Below, piece by piece: positions 26,806 through 36,331 of a stretch of 38,158 bases of DNA (positions within the stretch are counted from its first letter, which is position 1; each line of letters begins with the position of its first letter). Position numbers and translations under genes: made by a program. This DNA comes from Candidatus Poseidoniaceae archaeon. GTDB lineage: Archaea > Thermoplasmatota > Poseidoniia > Poseidoniales > Poseidoniaceae. The stretch covers positions 1 through 38,158 of the forward strand of contig JAPKFC010000009.1 of NCBI GenBank assembly GCA_028821785.1, given 5' to 3'. Below the pieces are notes generated by a model. The model was not told the DNA's origin, did not search any database, and saw only the letters and a list, made by a program, of their open reading frames with translations.

Positions 26806-29097
26806 TCAATTCTGTATAGGCTTCCACCATTTGAGGAGAAGTGAATTTGAGACCACACTGACCGATGACATAGACATCGCTGCTGCAGCAAAGGCAGGCG
26901 GAAGTAACCAACCTGTCCACGGCAGAAGAAGCCCCATTGCAAGAGGTATTCCAATCACGTTATATCCAAATGCCCACAATAGATTTGTTCTAATTCGTGA
27001 CATGGTTGCTTTACCCAGTTGTAAGGCGGACACAGCATCGATTAAATCATCGCGAATTAGTACGATATCAGCACTTTCAAGAGCAATTTGTGAACCAGCA
27101 CCCATGGCAAGTCCAACATCTGCAACAGTAAGTGCAGCAGCATCATTGATGCCATCACCTATCATCGCAACGGTCTTACCTTGGCTTTGCAATCGCTTGA
27201 TATGGTCTGCTTTTTCAGCAGGCTTTACACCTGCAATAACTTGGTCTATGGCAACAATATCAGCAATACTTTGTGCAGCTTCAGGTCTATCACCCGTCAG
27301 CATAATTACTTCCATTCCCATTTGTTTTGCTTTCTTTACAGCCATAGCCGAGGTGGAACGAACTCTATCTCTTGCTTCTATCCAGCCCAGTAGCCGAGTT
27401 CCTGCACTGACCAGTACAATGGTTACACCCTTCGTTGCGGCAGAGGCCAACTTTTTGCTTAATTGATCATCGATTTCAATTCCAACATCTTGCATCATTG
27501 AAACATTGCCAATCGCGACTAATTCACCTTGCATATCTCCTAATAAGCCACAACCAGCAACGGTTTGAATGTTAGAAATAGTAGGTTTATCAGAAGTGAC
27601 ATTGGACCAGGATGTTTGAATCGCTTGTGATAATGGGTGTGTTGATTCACTTTCTAAAGCGGCAGCGATAGAAAGAATTTCTTTGACCTCCGTATCTAAT
27701 AATTCAATATGAGAGACACGGGGTTTTCCAGAAGTTATCGTTCCGGTTTTATCAACCACTAAAGTATCTATTTTATGGGACTTTTCTAAGGCTTCAATTC
27801 CCTTGATTAACAAACCATACCTTGCACCTACACCAGTACCGATAACCAATGCAGTTGGTGTTGCTAACCCTAAGGCGCAAGGACAGGCAATAACTAGAGT
27901 AGAAACTAGTACCATAACTGCTAATTCAGCCGAAGTCATAGAAAATTGAGCAGCGGTGGAATCTCCAAATTGCCACCAATATAGGGAGGCTACAATGGCT
28001 AATACTGTTACTACGGGTACGAATACAGCTGCAATCCGATCAACTAATCTCTGAATTGGTGCCTTACCCATTTGAGCATCTTCCACTAATTGGATGACAT
28101 TGGCTAACATGGTATCAGTCGACAAAGCAGTGACGCGCAGAATGATAGTACCATCTAAGACAATGGTTCCAGCATTAGCGATATCCCCTGACTTTTTTCT
28201 CACTGGATATGGCTCACCACTCATCATTGATTCATCTATACTGGCCTTACATTCAATCAATTCACCATCCAATGGAATTGTTTCTCCAGCCAAGATTTTG
28301 ATTAGAGTTCCTTTAGAGATTTGATCAACATCTACCACCTCTGTATGGCCTAATTTTTCATCGCTAATCACTCGCGCTTGCTTTGGTTGCAAGCGCATTA
28401 AAGAATGAATAGCATCGGTCGCTCTAAGTTTTGCTCGAGCCTCAATATAATTTCCAAGTAAAACAAATGTGATAATAAATGCAGCACCATCAAAGAATAC
28501 GTGTTCAGCTTGCAGTAGAAGATTTGGTGCATTATTTATCATCGGTGCAATAGTAACCGCACCTGACCAAATTACTGCTACAGTAGTTCCTAAATGAACT
28601 AAGACATCCATGTTAGCACTGCCCTTCCGCAATGATTTCCAAGCCCCTGAATGAAATTCCCATCCCGACCATAAATAGACGGGCAAGATGCTTATCATCG
28701 CTAGCAATAAGCGCTTGTCTACCTCGCCGATTTTACCAAGGTCAGGGGATAACATCGTCAAGATAAAAATCGGAATTGTTAGTGCGAAAGCAACAATAAC
28801 TTTCTTTCCTTGAAGTCGTGCATCTTCGATAGCGTCATCACGAACTTGTAATGCAGGAACTAGGTCACTCGCAGTAAAACCGCCACGCTCAATAGCAGCA
28901 ATAGTGGCAGATTTCAAATCATCAAGTTGGCTGGAATCTTTAGCGACAATAGTTGCCTTTTCTAATGGTAAATTGACAGAAACCTGAACAACACCTTCGA
29001 CTTTAGAGACCACATTTTCAACCGAGGCAACACACGCACCGCAAGTCATTCCACCCACTCTTAGGGTGATGGAATTAGCAGCAGTCATTTTCCCCAT
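26806..29097 (-). CDS. copA: Copper-translocating P1B-type ATPase
   Basis: GGMTCGACVASVE, ACPCALGLATPTALVIGTG, DKTGTITSG, GDGINDAAAL. ORF open to 29127; ATGs at 29097 or 29088 are plausible starts. Confidence 0.94.
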   Translation of the reverse strand: MGKMTAANSITLRVGGMTCGACVASVENVVSKVEGVVQVSVNLPLEKATIVAKDSSQLDDLKSATIAAIERGGFTASDLVPALQVRDDAIEDARLQGKKVIVAFALTIPIFILTMLSPDLGKIGEVDKRLLLAMISILPVYLWSGWEFHSGAWKSLRKGSANMDVLVHLGTTVAVIWSGAVTIAPMINNAPNLLLQAEHVFFDGAAFIITFVLLGNYIEARAKLRATDAIHSLMRLQPKQARVISDEKLGHTEVVDVDQISKGTLIKILAGETIPLDGELIECKASIDESMMSGEPYPVRKKSGDIANAGTIVLDGTIILRVTALSTDTMLANVIQLVEDAQMGKAPIQRLVDRIAAVFVPVVTVLAIVASLYWWQFGDSTAAQFSMTSAELAVMVLVSTLVIACPCALGLATPTALVIGTGVGARYGLLIKGIEALEKSHKIDTLVVDKTGTITSGKPRVSHIELLDTEVKEILSIAAALESESTHPLSQAIQTSWSNVTSDKPTISNIQTVAGCGLLGDMQGELVAIGNVSMMQDVGIEIDDQLSKKLASAATKGVTIVLVSAGTRLLGWIEARDRVRSTSAMAVKKAKQMGMEVIMLTGDRPEAAQSIADIVAIDQVIAGVKPAEKADHIKRLQSQGKTVAMIGDGINDAAALTVADVGLAMGAGSQIALESADIVLIRDDLIDAVSALQLGKATMSRIRTNLLWAFGYNVIGIPLAMGLLLPWTGWLLPPAFAAAAMSMSSVSVVSNSLLLKWWKPIQN

Positions 29098-29311
29098 CTC
29101 CGTTTTGGGGTTTCGGGTCGCTTTCATCCGGTTGGCATTTATCAGAACTACAACCGATCATTGACCATTCACCTTCATCAAAGCAGATACAACCGCAACC
29201 GCAAGTGCACATCCATCCGACGCCATCCCAACCTTTGCCGCCTTCTGCCCGCGTGTAGAGGCGCTTCATCTTGCAATCACAAGCACATAGGTTAGCCTTC
29301 ACTCTCGCCAT
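29075..29311 (-). CDS. Small Cys-rich protein (metallothionein-like candidate)
   Basis: 78 aa with 12 Cys: LCACDC, MCTCGCGCIC, DCC; overlaps the copA 5' end in another frame. Confidence 0.72.
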   Translation of the reverse strand: MARVKANLCACDCKMKRLYTRAEGGKGWDGVGWMCTCGCGCICFDEGEWSMIGCSSDKCQPDESDPKPQNGDGENDCC

Positions 29312-29320
29312 GGCCTTGGG

Positions 29321-29362
29321 TTATTGTAGTCATTAATAAATATGCGTTATTGACTACAATAA
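29321..29362. promoter_or_regulatory. Perfect 12-bp inverted repeat flanking an AT-rich TATA-like spacer
   Basis: TTATTGTAGTCA (29321-29332) and TGACTACAATAA (29351-29362). Minus-strand spacer is ATAACGCATATTTATTAA; ATG follows 9 nt after the proximal arm. Confidence 0.7.
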
Positions 29363-29378
29363 TTATTATTGTACAACT

Positions 29379-31808
29379 TCAGCGGTTTGGGGCTAAGTCA
29401 AGAGAACCAGACCAAATGTCAAGACCACGTAATCGGCAAGGGAATTTCTGTCCCAATTTGACGATTGCATTCTGTTGTCCTCGTTCATCAGGTTCTGCTG
29501 GAACAACTTCTAGTCCGTGTTCATCTATTACGGTCCTAATCTTACCAGATATTTGTCTTAGGTGCATGCGCCCTTGAACAGAACCATCATCTGCTAAATC
29601 CAAGAAAATCCAAGGTGTTCGTAGCCCCACAATTCTCGCTGGCCAAGATTTCCCCTCTAGTGGAGTGGCAACATCGGTCAATTGTTGTTCATCTCCAATC
29701 CCCCCTCCTCTCAACAGGTGCAGATGATATGCATTGGCAACAAGTTCCCATTCCAGCCGTTTTGCTTTGTATCCCCGATCACTACAATGACCTGCCAAAT
29801 CGGCTGTTTCCTCAAGTGAATGAGCCCATTCATTTCCACGTAAGTATGCCTTTAGCTGACGGTGAGCCATCAAATCCGGATATCTTCTAATCGGTGAAGT
29901 AAAATGAACATAAGCATCTAAATTAAGGCCGAAATGACCAATGTTTTCTTCACTATAGTTTGCTCTTTGCATCAACTGGAATAATCCCTGGTCAACGACT
30001 CTTCTAATCACATCGTCTAATTCACTCGCCTCCTTTTGAGCATCAGCGAGTGAATCCAAAATATCGTTTCTTGCTTCTGGATTCAGTACATCTTGCAAAT
30101 ATTTTTCAACATCACCTTCACTATCATCTTCGCTAATCAAATTAGATAAATCAATTCCTCCACCAGAATTATCAGCCCATGCACCTAGAAGGTTTGTCAA
30201 ATGTTCAGAAGAAGATTCACCTTGTTTTCTACTACTGGGTAAAGGAAGACGAATACTGACGCCTAGTTCCTCTAATTTAGCATTTAATCCTTCAACTTCA
30301 GGGGCATCGGGTGGTGCGTGACATCTCCAAGGAAGTGGAGCGCCTGCCGCTCCCAACAAGTGGCCTATGGCTGAGTTTGTTGCAACCATTAGAGATTCTA
30401 TCATCCGAGTAGCATCATTAGGCCACTTGACTTCAACAGTGATTTGGTCATCAATTATTCGAGGACGCAATTCAGCATTAGAGATATTTAATCGCAATTC
30501 TTTTTCCTGCCATTTCTTTGCTAGAGTAAACATTTCAGAGAATTGTGGATTATCTAATGCATCTTCATATGCCATGTTTTGTTTTACCTCAATAATGGCT
30601 TCGTAAGCAGAAACATCTGTTATTTCACCCGCATCATCAAGTTTCATTGCGACAGCCATAGCGTATCGAGGTATTTTTTCTCGTAATGAGCAAAGGTCAT
30701 CGGCTAGGCGAGGTGGTAGCATCGGTAGTACGGTATGAGGCAAATAGACCGAGGTGGCACGAGATCTTGCAGCAGCATCAAGACTTGTATTAGGAGTGAC
30801 GTAATGGGCAACATCTGCGATTGCAACCCACAGTGTTTGTATTCCATTTTCTTCAACCAAGCATACAGCATCGTCGAAATCCTTTGCATCATGTGGGTCA
30901 ATAGTTACGAACGGCAGATGTCGTAAATCGGTTCTTCCTTCCTTCAATGCAGACTCAGCATCAACCTCTTTCAACAATTCTGCATTTACGGAAAGTGATT
31001 GGTCATATTCTCTTGGAAATGGATTTGCATTAGCTCTTCTTCTAGCCAATAAGCGCGAGTCTAGAAGTTGTTCTGCATTCCAATGATTTGCTGAAACTAA
31101 TAATAACGCCATTGCTGGTTCTGCTTCTGGAAAACGCATCCCGCCTCTTCTTTTTGCGATAAAACGACTTTCTTTGAGCAATGAAAAGTCACCCCATGAC
31201 ATGATACGCTCTCCAGGCATTAGAGTGAATTCTTTAGGATAATCTTGACCCATTAAATCGGTGAGCCAAACACTTTCTAGCAAAGAATATCGTTGAGCAT
31301 CTTCCTCACTAACATAACTTAATTGTGCACTTTTATCATTACTTTGTAATTCTTCACCGACTCTAAGAGGAGGTCTTCCCCAAAGAGATGTACCGCCTTT
31401 TTGTGCATGTCTAGAAGAGAATGCTTTCCAATCTGCTACCGCTGACTCAATTATTTCAACATGCGCAGGCTTAACCAATCTAACCATTTTATCTTCTAAT
31501 GATGTGAATCGTTCATTCTTCTTACGGCCAATTGCAAGTGCTTCATCTAATCCGCTGCGAAATGTTTTCTCGGCTTTACTATCGATTGAAAATCGATGCA
31601 TCAAGTTTTCACCATTGATGAGGAGGTCAGCAATTTGCTGATTAGTCCATGACTTGCCCCACAATTCATCATCATCAGCAAATTGCTGTGATATGCGACG
31701 CCATAACTTTTCATCTTCAGGTATCTGAGGGCCTTTTTTGTTTTGATGCTTACCAGCGCTATTTGAATTTGGGCCGCGTCCTCTACCGCCACCACGCCCT
31801 CTCGCCAT
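29379..31808 (-). CDS. RNase II/R family exoribonuclease
   Basis: TIDPHDAKDFDDAV catalytic RNB motif, HFTSPIRRYPDLMAHRQL, C-terminal S1-like region; RGG-rich N-terminus. Confidence 0.92.
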   Translation of the reverse strand: MARGRGGGRGRGPNSNSAGKHQNKKGPQIPEDEKLWRRISQQFADDDELWGKSWTNQQIADLLINGENLMHRFSIDSKAEKTFRSGLDEALAIGRKKNERFTSLEDKMVRLVKPAHVEIIESAVADWKAFSSRHAQKGGTSLWGRPPLRVGEELQSNDKSAQLSYVSEEDAQRYSLLESVWLTDLMGQDYPKEFTLMPGERIMSWGDFSLLKESRFIAKRRGGMRFPEAEPAMALLLVSANHWNAEQLLDSRLLARRRANANPFPREYDQSLSVNAELLKEVDAESALKEGRTDLRHLPFVTIDPHDAKDFDDAVCLVEENGIQTLWVAIADVAHYVTPNTSLDAAARSRATSVYLPHTVLPMLPPRLADDLCSLREKIPRYAMAVAMKLDDAGEITDVSAYEAIIEVKQNMAYEDALDNPQFSEMFTLAKKWQEKELRLNISNAELRPRIIDDQITVEVKWPNDATRMIESLMVATNSAIGHLLGAAGAPLPWRCHAPPDAPEVEGLNAKLEELGVSIRLPLPSSRKQGESSSEHLTNLLGAWADNSGGGIDLSNLISEDDSEGDVEKYLQDVLNPEARNDILDSLADAQKEASELDDVIRRVVDQGLFQLMQRANYSEENIGHFGLNLDAYVHFTSPIRRYPDLMAHRQLKAYLRGNEWAHSLEETADLAGHCSDRGYKAKRLEWELVANAYHLHLLRGGGIGDEQQLTDVATPLEGKSWPARIVGLRTPWIFLDLADDGSVQGRMHLRQISGKIRTVIDEHGLEVVPAEPDERGQQNAIVKLGQKFPCRLRGLDIWSGSLDLAPNR

Positions 31809-31857
31809 ATGGTTACGTCAAGGTAACAGGTGATGAAGTATCGTTTGGACAATTATA

Positions 31858-32787
31858 TTACAATCCACTTTTTTGTAATGCTTTCAAAGCCTTGAGTTGC
31901 GCAGCGGTCAACTGTTCGTTTTCTTGTAAAATAAATTCAAGATCCAAATCACCGCCGTCGAACCCTGCACCAACCATTCTTCTCCGGTCACCAATTTGGG
32001 TATTAGCAGCAACACTTAGGTTCCCAGATTTTCCAGAAGGTAGTTTGACTTTGATTTTACCGCCCAAAACCAATGTTGAATATGGGGTTGAAACCTCTTG
32101 TACCAATATGCCATCTTCCCAATAGGTACCTTCTCCAGCATCTATTCTAATGATGACCAATACATCTCCAGTATCTCCTTGTGGATGATCATGACCTTGT
32201 CCCTTTAGACGTTTAATCTGACCATGTTTTGCATCAGCGGCAACAGCGATTTTTAGCGTGGTAGTTTTGGTTTCCATTTCATTACCATTCTTTCTGAACC
32301 GTTTGAAAGTAAATGGAAATTTACCACCCACTTTCGCCTCATCCATTGTGATATCAATTCCAACATTGATATCAGCACCTTTCGGCAGTTGTTGATGGGA
32401 TGCAGGATTCCGTTGCCTAGCACCACCGCCAGGCATTCCTCCTCCGAATCCCATTTGGCCAAAGATATCATCCATTCCTCTGCCACCGCCGCCGAAATTG
32501 AACTGGGATTGTCCAAATGAATTGCCACCTCTTCCGCCGAATGGATTTCCTCCACCGCCGAACATATTCGACATCTGTTGCTTTTGGTCAAAGTCCCTGC
32601 GTGAATCCGCAGTTCCAATTGTATCATATGCAGCTTGAACTTCTTTGAATTTCGTTTCAGCAGCAGCATCATCAGGATTGCGATCTGGGTGGAACTGACG
32701 GGCTTTTTTACGGAATGAGCGCTTGATTTCAGCGTCGCTGGCACCCTTGTTAACACCTAATACGGAATAGGGGTCGCGTTCTGCCAT
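31858..32787 (-). CDS. DnaJ-family chaperone (J domain, G/F-rich linker, C-terminal domain)
   Basis: DPYSVLGVNKGASDAEIKRSFRKKARQFHPDRNPDD, GGGNPFGGRGG, C-terminal DnaJ-like domain without zinc fingers. Confidence 0.92.
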   Translation of the reverse strand: MAERDPYSVLGVNKGASDAEIKRSFRKKARQFHPDRNPDDAAAETKFKEVQAAYDTIGTADSRRDFDQKQQMSNMFGGGGNPFGGRGGNSFGQSQFNFGGGGRGMDDIFGQMGFGGGMPGGGARQRNPASHQQLPKGADINVGIDITMDEAKVGGKFPFTFKRFRKNGNEMETKTTTLKIAVAADAKHGQIKRLKGQGHDHPQGDTGDVLVIIRIDAGEGTYWEDGILVQEVSTPYSTLVLGGKIKVKLPSGKSGNLSVAANTQIGDRRRMVGAGFDGGDLDLEFILQENEQLTAAQLKALKALQKSGL

Positions 32788-32955
32788 ATCGGTCCTGTCA
32801 CTGTAGCCCCCTCATCAATGCTCGGGTTTTTTCAGCAACATTTCCCAACACCAATATGGGGCATTTGATTGAAACTATTTATCATGCAGACAAGTTTTAC
32901 CTATCAAAGCGGTTATATTAGGTGGGCAGTTGGGCAGGATATCCGAGGTTATACC

Positions 32956-33228
32956 ATGTCTAACGAAAACTCCGAAACTCAATCATTTGAGGACAAAGTT
33001 CAAGACAAGCAAGATTGGATTGAATCACAATTCCGTAAGGTCTCTAGAGGCTCATGGGCTCGTATTATACGAATGGCAAGAAAGCCGACTCCTCAAGAGT
33101 TTAAGCAGACTGTCATCATTTGCGGAATCGGATTATTCGTCTTAGGAGCTATTGGATTCGCAATGCTTGTATTGATGGATAATTTCATACCATACTTAAT
33201 CCATGATGTTTTCAACATCGGTAACTGA
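32956..33228 (+). CDS. secE: Preprotein translocase SecE/Sec61-gamma subunit
   Basis: RIIRMARKPTPQEFKQTVIICGIGLFVLGAIGFAMLVLMDNFIP; upstream of spt5. Confidence 0.9.
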   Translation: MSNENSETQSFEDKVQDKQDWIESQFRKVSRGSWARIIRMARKPTPQEFKQTVIICGIGLFVLGAIGFAMLVLMDNFIPYLIHDVFNIGN

Positions 33229-33241
33229 AAAAGGTGATTAT

Positions 33242-34159
33242 ATGACTGACGCATTCGTAGTATTTGTTAGATTTGAAGATAAACTTCTCCTCCTTAAGAG
33301 AGGAGAGTCAGATGGAGATTTCCCTGGGCTTTGGGACGGAGTATGGGGAGTCGCAGATACCCCAGAAGAAGTCGTTCAACGTGTTTCAGACTCAACAGGA
33401 ATTCCGGTTGAGAGTTTACACTATGACTGCACTGGTCCAGAGCGAGGTATTGATATGGGCCGAAGTTTGGTCGATGTAATGCCAATTCTTGTTATTTCTA
33501 ATACAGATGAGATCGATGTCAAAGGGCGCTATACTGAAGGTCGCTGGATTGACCCGGGTCAATTGCAAGAATACCGTTGTATTTTCTCAGACATCGATAT
33601 GGAAAACGCAGATGGACTATTCAAGGAAATGTATGGTTCAGTCGGTTCTTTCCTTTTCATTGTCAAAACCGCAATCGGTGCAGAGAAAAGAGTTGCAGAC
33701 GAAATGTATGCACGTTTGCATGGCAGTGGTTCTCTAACCACTCTGCAAAATGACATAATGTCAATTCTTCATCCACCAGCCATGCGTGGATATGTTTTCG
33801 TTGAATCAAGTGCATTGCACCATGTCGAGAAATTGATTGGCCGTTCTGGTGGAAGAGATCCTAAGGCTCGTCGTGGTCTAAATCAAACTCCGCTAAAGAA
33901 TGCAAAGACAGTACTTCCTGGTGAAGCACCATTGCAAGATATCCTCCCATACCTAGAACCGAAGGCAGTGACCTCTGGAATTGAAGTCGGCTGTATCGTT
34001 GAAATTGTTACAGGCGCATTCAAGGGTGAGAAGGCTCGTGTAATCAGTGTTGCAGAAATGAAGGAAGAAGTTAGCATGGAGTTGTACGAACAACCTATTC
34101 CAATGACTTTGAACATGCGTGGCGACCACGTCCGTGTAATCGAAAGAGTTGACGATTGA
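33242..34159 (+). CDS. spt5: Transcription elongation factor Spt5 with N-terminal Nudix-like domain
   Basis: C-terminal NGN (FLFIVKTAIGAEKRVADEM, MRGYVFVES) and KOW (VGCIVEIVTGAFKGEKARV). N-terminal DKLLLLKRGESDGDFPGLWDGVWGV...RWIDPGQL. Confidence 0.9.
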   Translation: MTDAFVVFVRFEDKLLLLKRGESDGDFPGLWDGVWGVADTPEEVVQRVSDSTGIPVESLHYDCTGPERGIDMGRSLVDVMPILVISNTDEIDVKGRYTEGRWIDPGQLQEYRCIFSDIDMENADGLFKEMYGSVGSFLFIVKTAIGAEKRVADEMYARLHGSGSLTTLQNDIMSILHPPAMRGYVFVESSALHHVEKLIGRSGGRDPKARRGLNQTPLKNAKTVLPGEAPLQDILPYLEPKAVTSGIEVGCIVEIVTGAFKGEKARVISVAEMKEEVSMELYEQPIPMTLNMRGDHVRVIERVDD

Positions 34160-34246
34160 AGCCCTATTTGGCACCTATTAGTAGGCTATCCACCGCTTCA
34201 AAGCCAATTCTCCTTGTGACCAATCATTATTTCAGCCGCGGCGCGG

Positions 34247-34253
34247 TTAAATA
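34247..34253 (+). promoter_or_regulatory. TATA-like element upstream of the L11-L1-L10-L12 genes
   Basis: TTAAATA in a non-coding gap about 54 nt before the L11 start. Confidence 0.35.
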
Positions 34254-34306
34254 GGGGAGTTTAGTCGGCGAAATACCCACGTCTGTGAGTAATGGAGTTG
34301 ACACAT

Positions 34307-34588
34307 ATGCCGAAACCTTGGACATCAAAGCTGATAATCAAAGCTCTTGGAGTTAAGAAGTGTAACGGAAGTCTTGACGCTGCTACTGAAAGTCTCTCTC
34401 TTGAGAAAGCAATGGGAGTTGCAAAAGAGAAGGCAGACTTAGGCCATCTAACTGGTGCTGATCTAAAAGCACAAACCAGAGAGATAATTGGAACATGCGT
34501 ATCTATGCGTGTAAAGATTGATGGTCACTGGGCAAATGAAGCGCTACAGATCATTAGCAATGGAGAATGGGACGAGCGATTTAACTGA
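34307..34588 (+). CDS. rpl11: Ribosomal protein L11, C-terminal domain only
   Basis: PKPWTSKLIIKALGVKKCNGS...LKAQTREIIGTCVSMRVKIDGHW...GEWDERF matches L11 CTD; locus order spt5-L11-L1; no NTD sequence. Confidence 0.88.
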   Translation: MPKPWTSKLIIKALGVKKCNGSLDAATESLSLEKAMGVAKEKADLGHLTGADLKAQTREIIGTCVSMRVKIDGHWANEALQIISNGEWDERFN

Positions 34589-34644
34589 ATTACGAACCGC
34601 GGGAGAGGCATTAAATTGCTTCGCTGACCGCAGAGGTGATTATT

Positions 34645-35289
34645 ATGGAAAAAAAAATAAACCAAGCAATCAAAGACGCATTAAGTAATGCACCTAAGCG
34701 TAATTTCGTTGAATCCGTGGATATTACATTCACAATTAGAGATGTTGACTTGAAGAACCCTACTAACCGTATCAAGGAAGAAATCCGTCTTCCATCTGGT
34801 CGCGGCCGAGAATTAAAAATCGCAATGTTCGCTGCAAGCGAAGCTGCAACTAAGGCTAAGGCCGCAGGACTTACTGTTATCACTCCTCAAGAGATTGAGG
34901 ATTTGGGCGGTAACAAGGGTAAAGCAAAGAAAGTTGCTAACTCTTACGATTACTTCCTTTCCGAAGTCCCTCACATGGGACTTATCGGTAGATACCTCGG
35001 TGTGGTTCTAGGTCCTCGGGGCAAAATGCCACGTCCAGTACCTCCAACATTAGATCCAGGCGTTATCGCTACAGGTCTGATGTCAACCGTCGTCGTCAAG
35101 TCTGGTGACAAAACTACTTTCCATGCCCCAATTGGAACTGTAAGCCAAAGCGAAGAGGAACTATACGCTAATGCTATGGCAGTTTACAATCGTGTAACCT
35201 CAAAGTTAGAGCGTGGAATTGGAAACATCCGTTCACTTTACATCAAGACCACAATGGGTCCTGCACAACAAATCGAGGTGATTAATTGA
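34645..35289 (+). CDS. rpl1: 50S ribosomal protein L1
   Basis: FVESVDITFTIRDVDLKNPTNRIKEEIRLPSGRG, VLGPRGKMPRPVPP; RBS GAGGTGATT. Confidence 0.95.
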   Translation: MEKKINQAIKDALSNAPKRNFVESVDITFTIRDVDLKNPTNRIKEEIRLPSGRGRELKIAMFAASEAATKAKAAGLTVITPQEIEDLGGNKGKAKKVANSYDYFLSEVPHMGLIGRYLGVVLGPRGKMPRPVPPTLDPGVIATGLMSTVVVKSGDKTTFHAPIGTVSQSEEELYANAMAVYNRVTSKLERGIGNIRSLYIKTTMGPAQQIEVIN

Positions 35290-36308
35290 TTCCTAAGGTA
35301 GTTTCCTGGAAGAAAGATGCGGTTGTAGATTTAGTCAACCTTCTTGAAAGCGGTGACACGCTTGCAGTTATTGACATCCACGGAGTTCCAGCAGATTCCA
35401 TGATCGGAATGCGCTCTTCACTTCGTGAAAATTTAGCAATTCGCGTTGCTAAGAAGCGTTTGATGCGTCTTGCTTGGGAACGTGCAGGTCTAAAGGCAGA
35501 CAATCTAGAACAATTATTCGATGGTGCAGTACAACCTGCACTAGTATCGTCAAGTAAATTGAATTCATTTGAGATATTCACAGCACTGAAAGCAACTCAA
35601 GCTGGCCGTGCTGCTAAGCCTGGTGACCGTGCTCCTCACGACATTGTCGTTGAGAAGATGGATACTGGAATGCCTCCTGGTCCAATCGTTGGTGACCTGA
35701 ACTCCGTAGGAATTCCTGCTAAGATCATGAAGGGCTCCGTACAAATCCAAAAGAGAACAGTTATTCTCAAAGAAGGAGAAGAATTCGAAGGAGAACTCGG
35801 TCTGATGTTGTCTAAGTTAGGTATCAACCCAATCATAGCAGGTCTACGTTTGTGTGGTACTCTAGAGGATGGAACTGTTTTCGCCCCTAGCACATTAGAT
35901 ATCAACCTCGATCAATTTGAGAGTGATTTAATTTCTTATGCATCAGGAGCATTCAATCTTGCTTGCAACATTACTTGGTTTACTAACCAAACAATGCCAA
36001 CAATCCTTGCAAAGGCGAGCCGCGAGGCTCTTTCTGTTGCATTGGAAGCGGCTGTCGCTACTGCTGACACCATGCCGCATCTTGTCGGAAGAGCACACAG
36101 CGGCGCTATGGCTGTCGCAGGCTCTCTTGACAGTGACGCTCTCGACGACGAACTGGCGGCTATGCTAGGCGCTGCGGTTAACGCCGCTGCATCTGCATCC
36201 GTTGCTGTTGCTGAGAGTGCTTCATCAGCCCCTGCCGAGGCAGATGAAGAAGAAGACGAGGAAGAAGAGGAAGCCGGTTTCGACGGCCTCGGATCCTTAT
36301 TCGGTTGA
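35286..36308 (+). CDS. rpl10: 50S ribosomal protein L10 (P0)
   Basis: TTG start overlapping the L1 stop; P0 body and acidic tail ending [11 protein letters not shown]. Confidence 0.93.
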   Translation: MIPKVVSWKKDAVVDLVNLLESGDTLAVIDIHGVPADSMIGMRSSLRENLAIRVAKKRLMRLAWERAGLKADNLEQLFDGAVQPALVSSSKLNSFEIFTALKATQAGRAAKPGDRAPHDIVVEKMDTGMPPGPIVGDLNSVGIPAKIMKGSVQIQKRTVILKEGEEFEGELGLMLSKLGINPIIAGLRLCGTLEDGTVFAPSTLDINLDQFESDLISYASGAFNLACNITWFTNQTMPTILAKASREALSVALEAAVATADTMPHLVGRAHSGAMAVAGSLDSDALDDELAAMLGAAVNAAASASVAVAESASSAPAEADEEEDEEEEEAGFDGLGSLFG

Positions 36309-36331
36309 ACGAAATATTGAGGTGAAAAATA

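Noticed and set aside
26831-27466. 211-aa plus-strand ORF
   Set aside because: Entirely antisense to copA, which has strong family motifs.
32253-32756. 167-aa minus-strand ORF
   Set aside because: Alternative frame within the dnaJ gene.
33242-33640. Active Nudix hydrolase fused to Spt5
   Set aside because: The catalytic REUxEE part of the Nudix box is not preserved, so activity is unlikely; kept only as a degenerate fold.
34160-34306. Possible frameshifted L11 N-terminal domain upstream of the L11 CTD
   Set aside because: Gap is too short for the domain and no GGKATPGPPLGP-like translation was seen in any forward frame; it looks like a promoter/leader.
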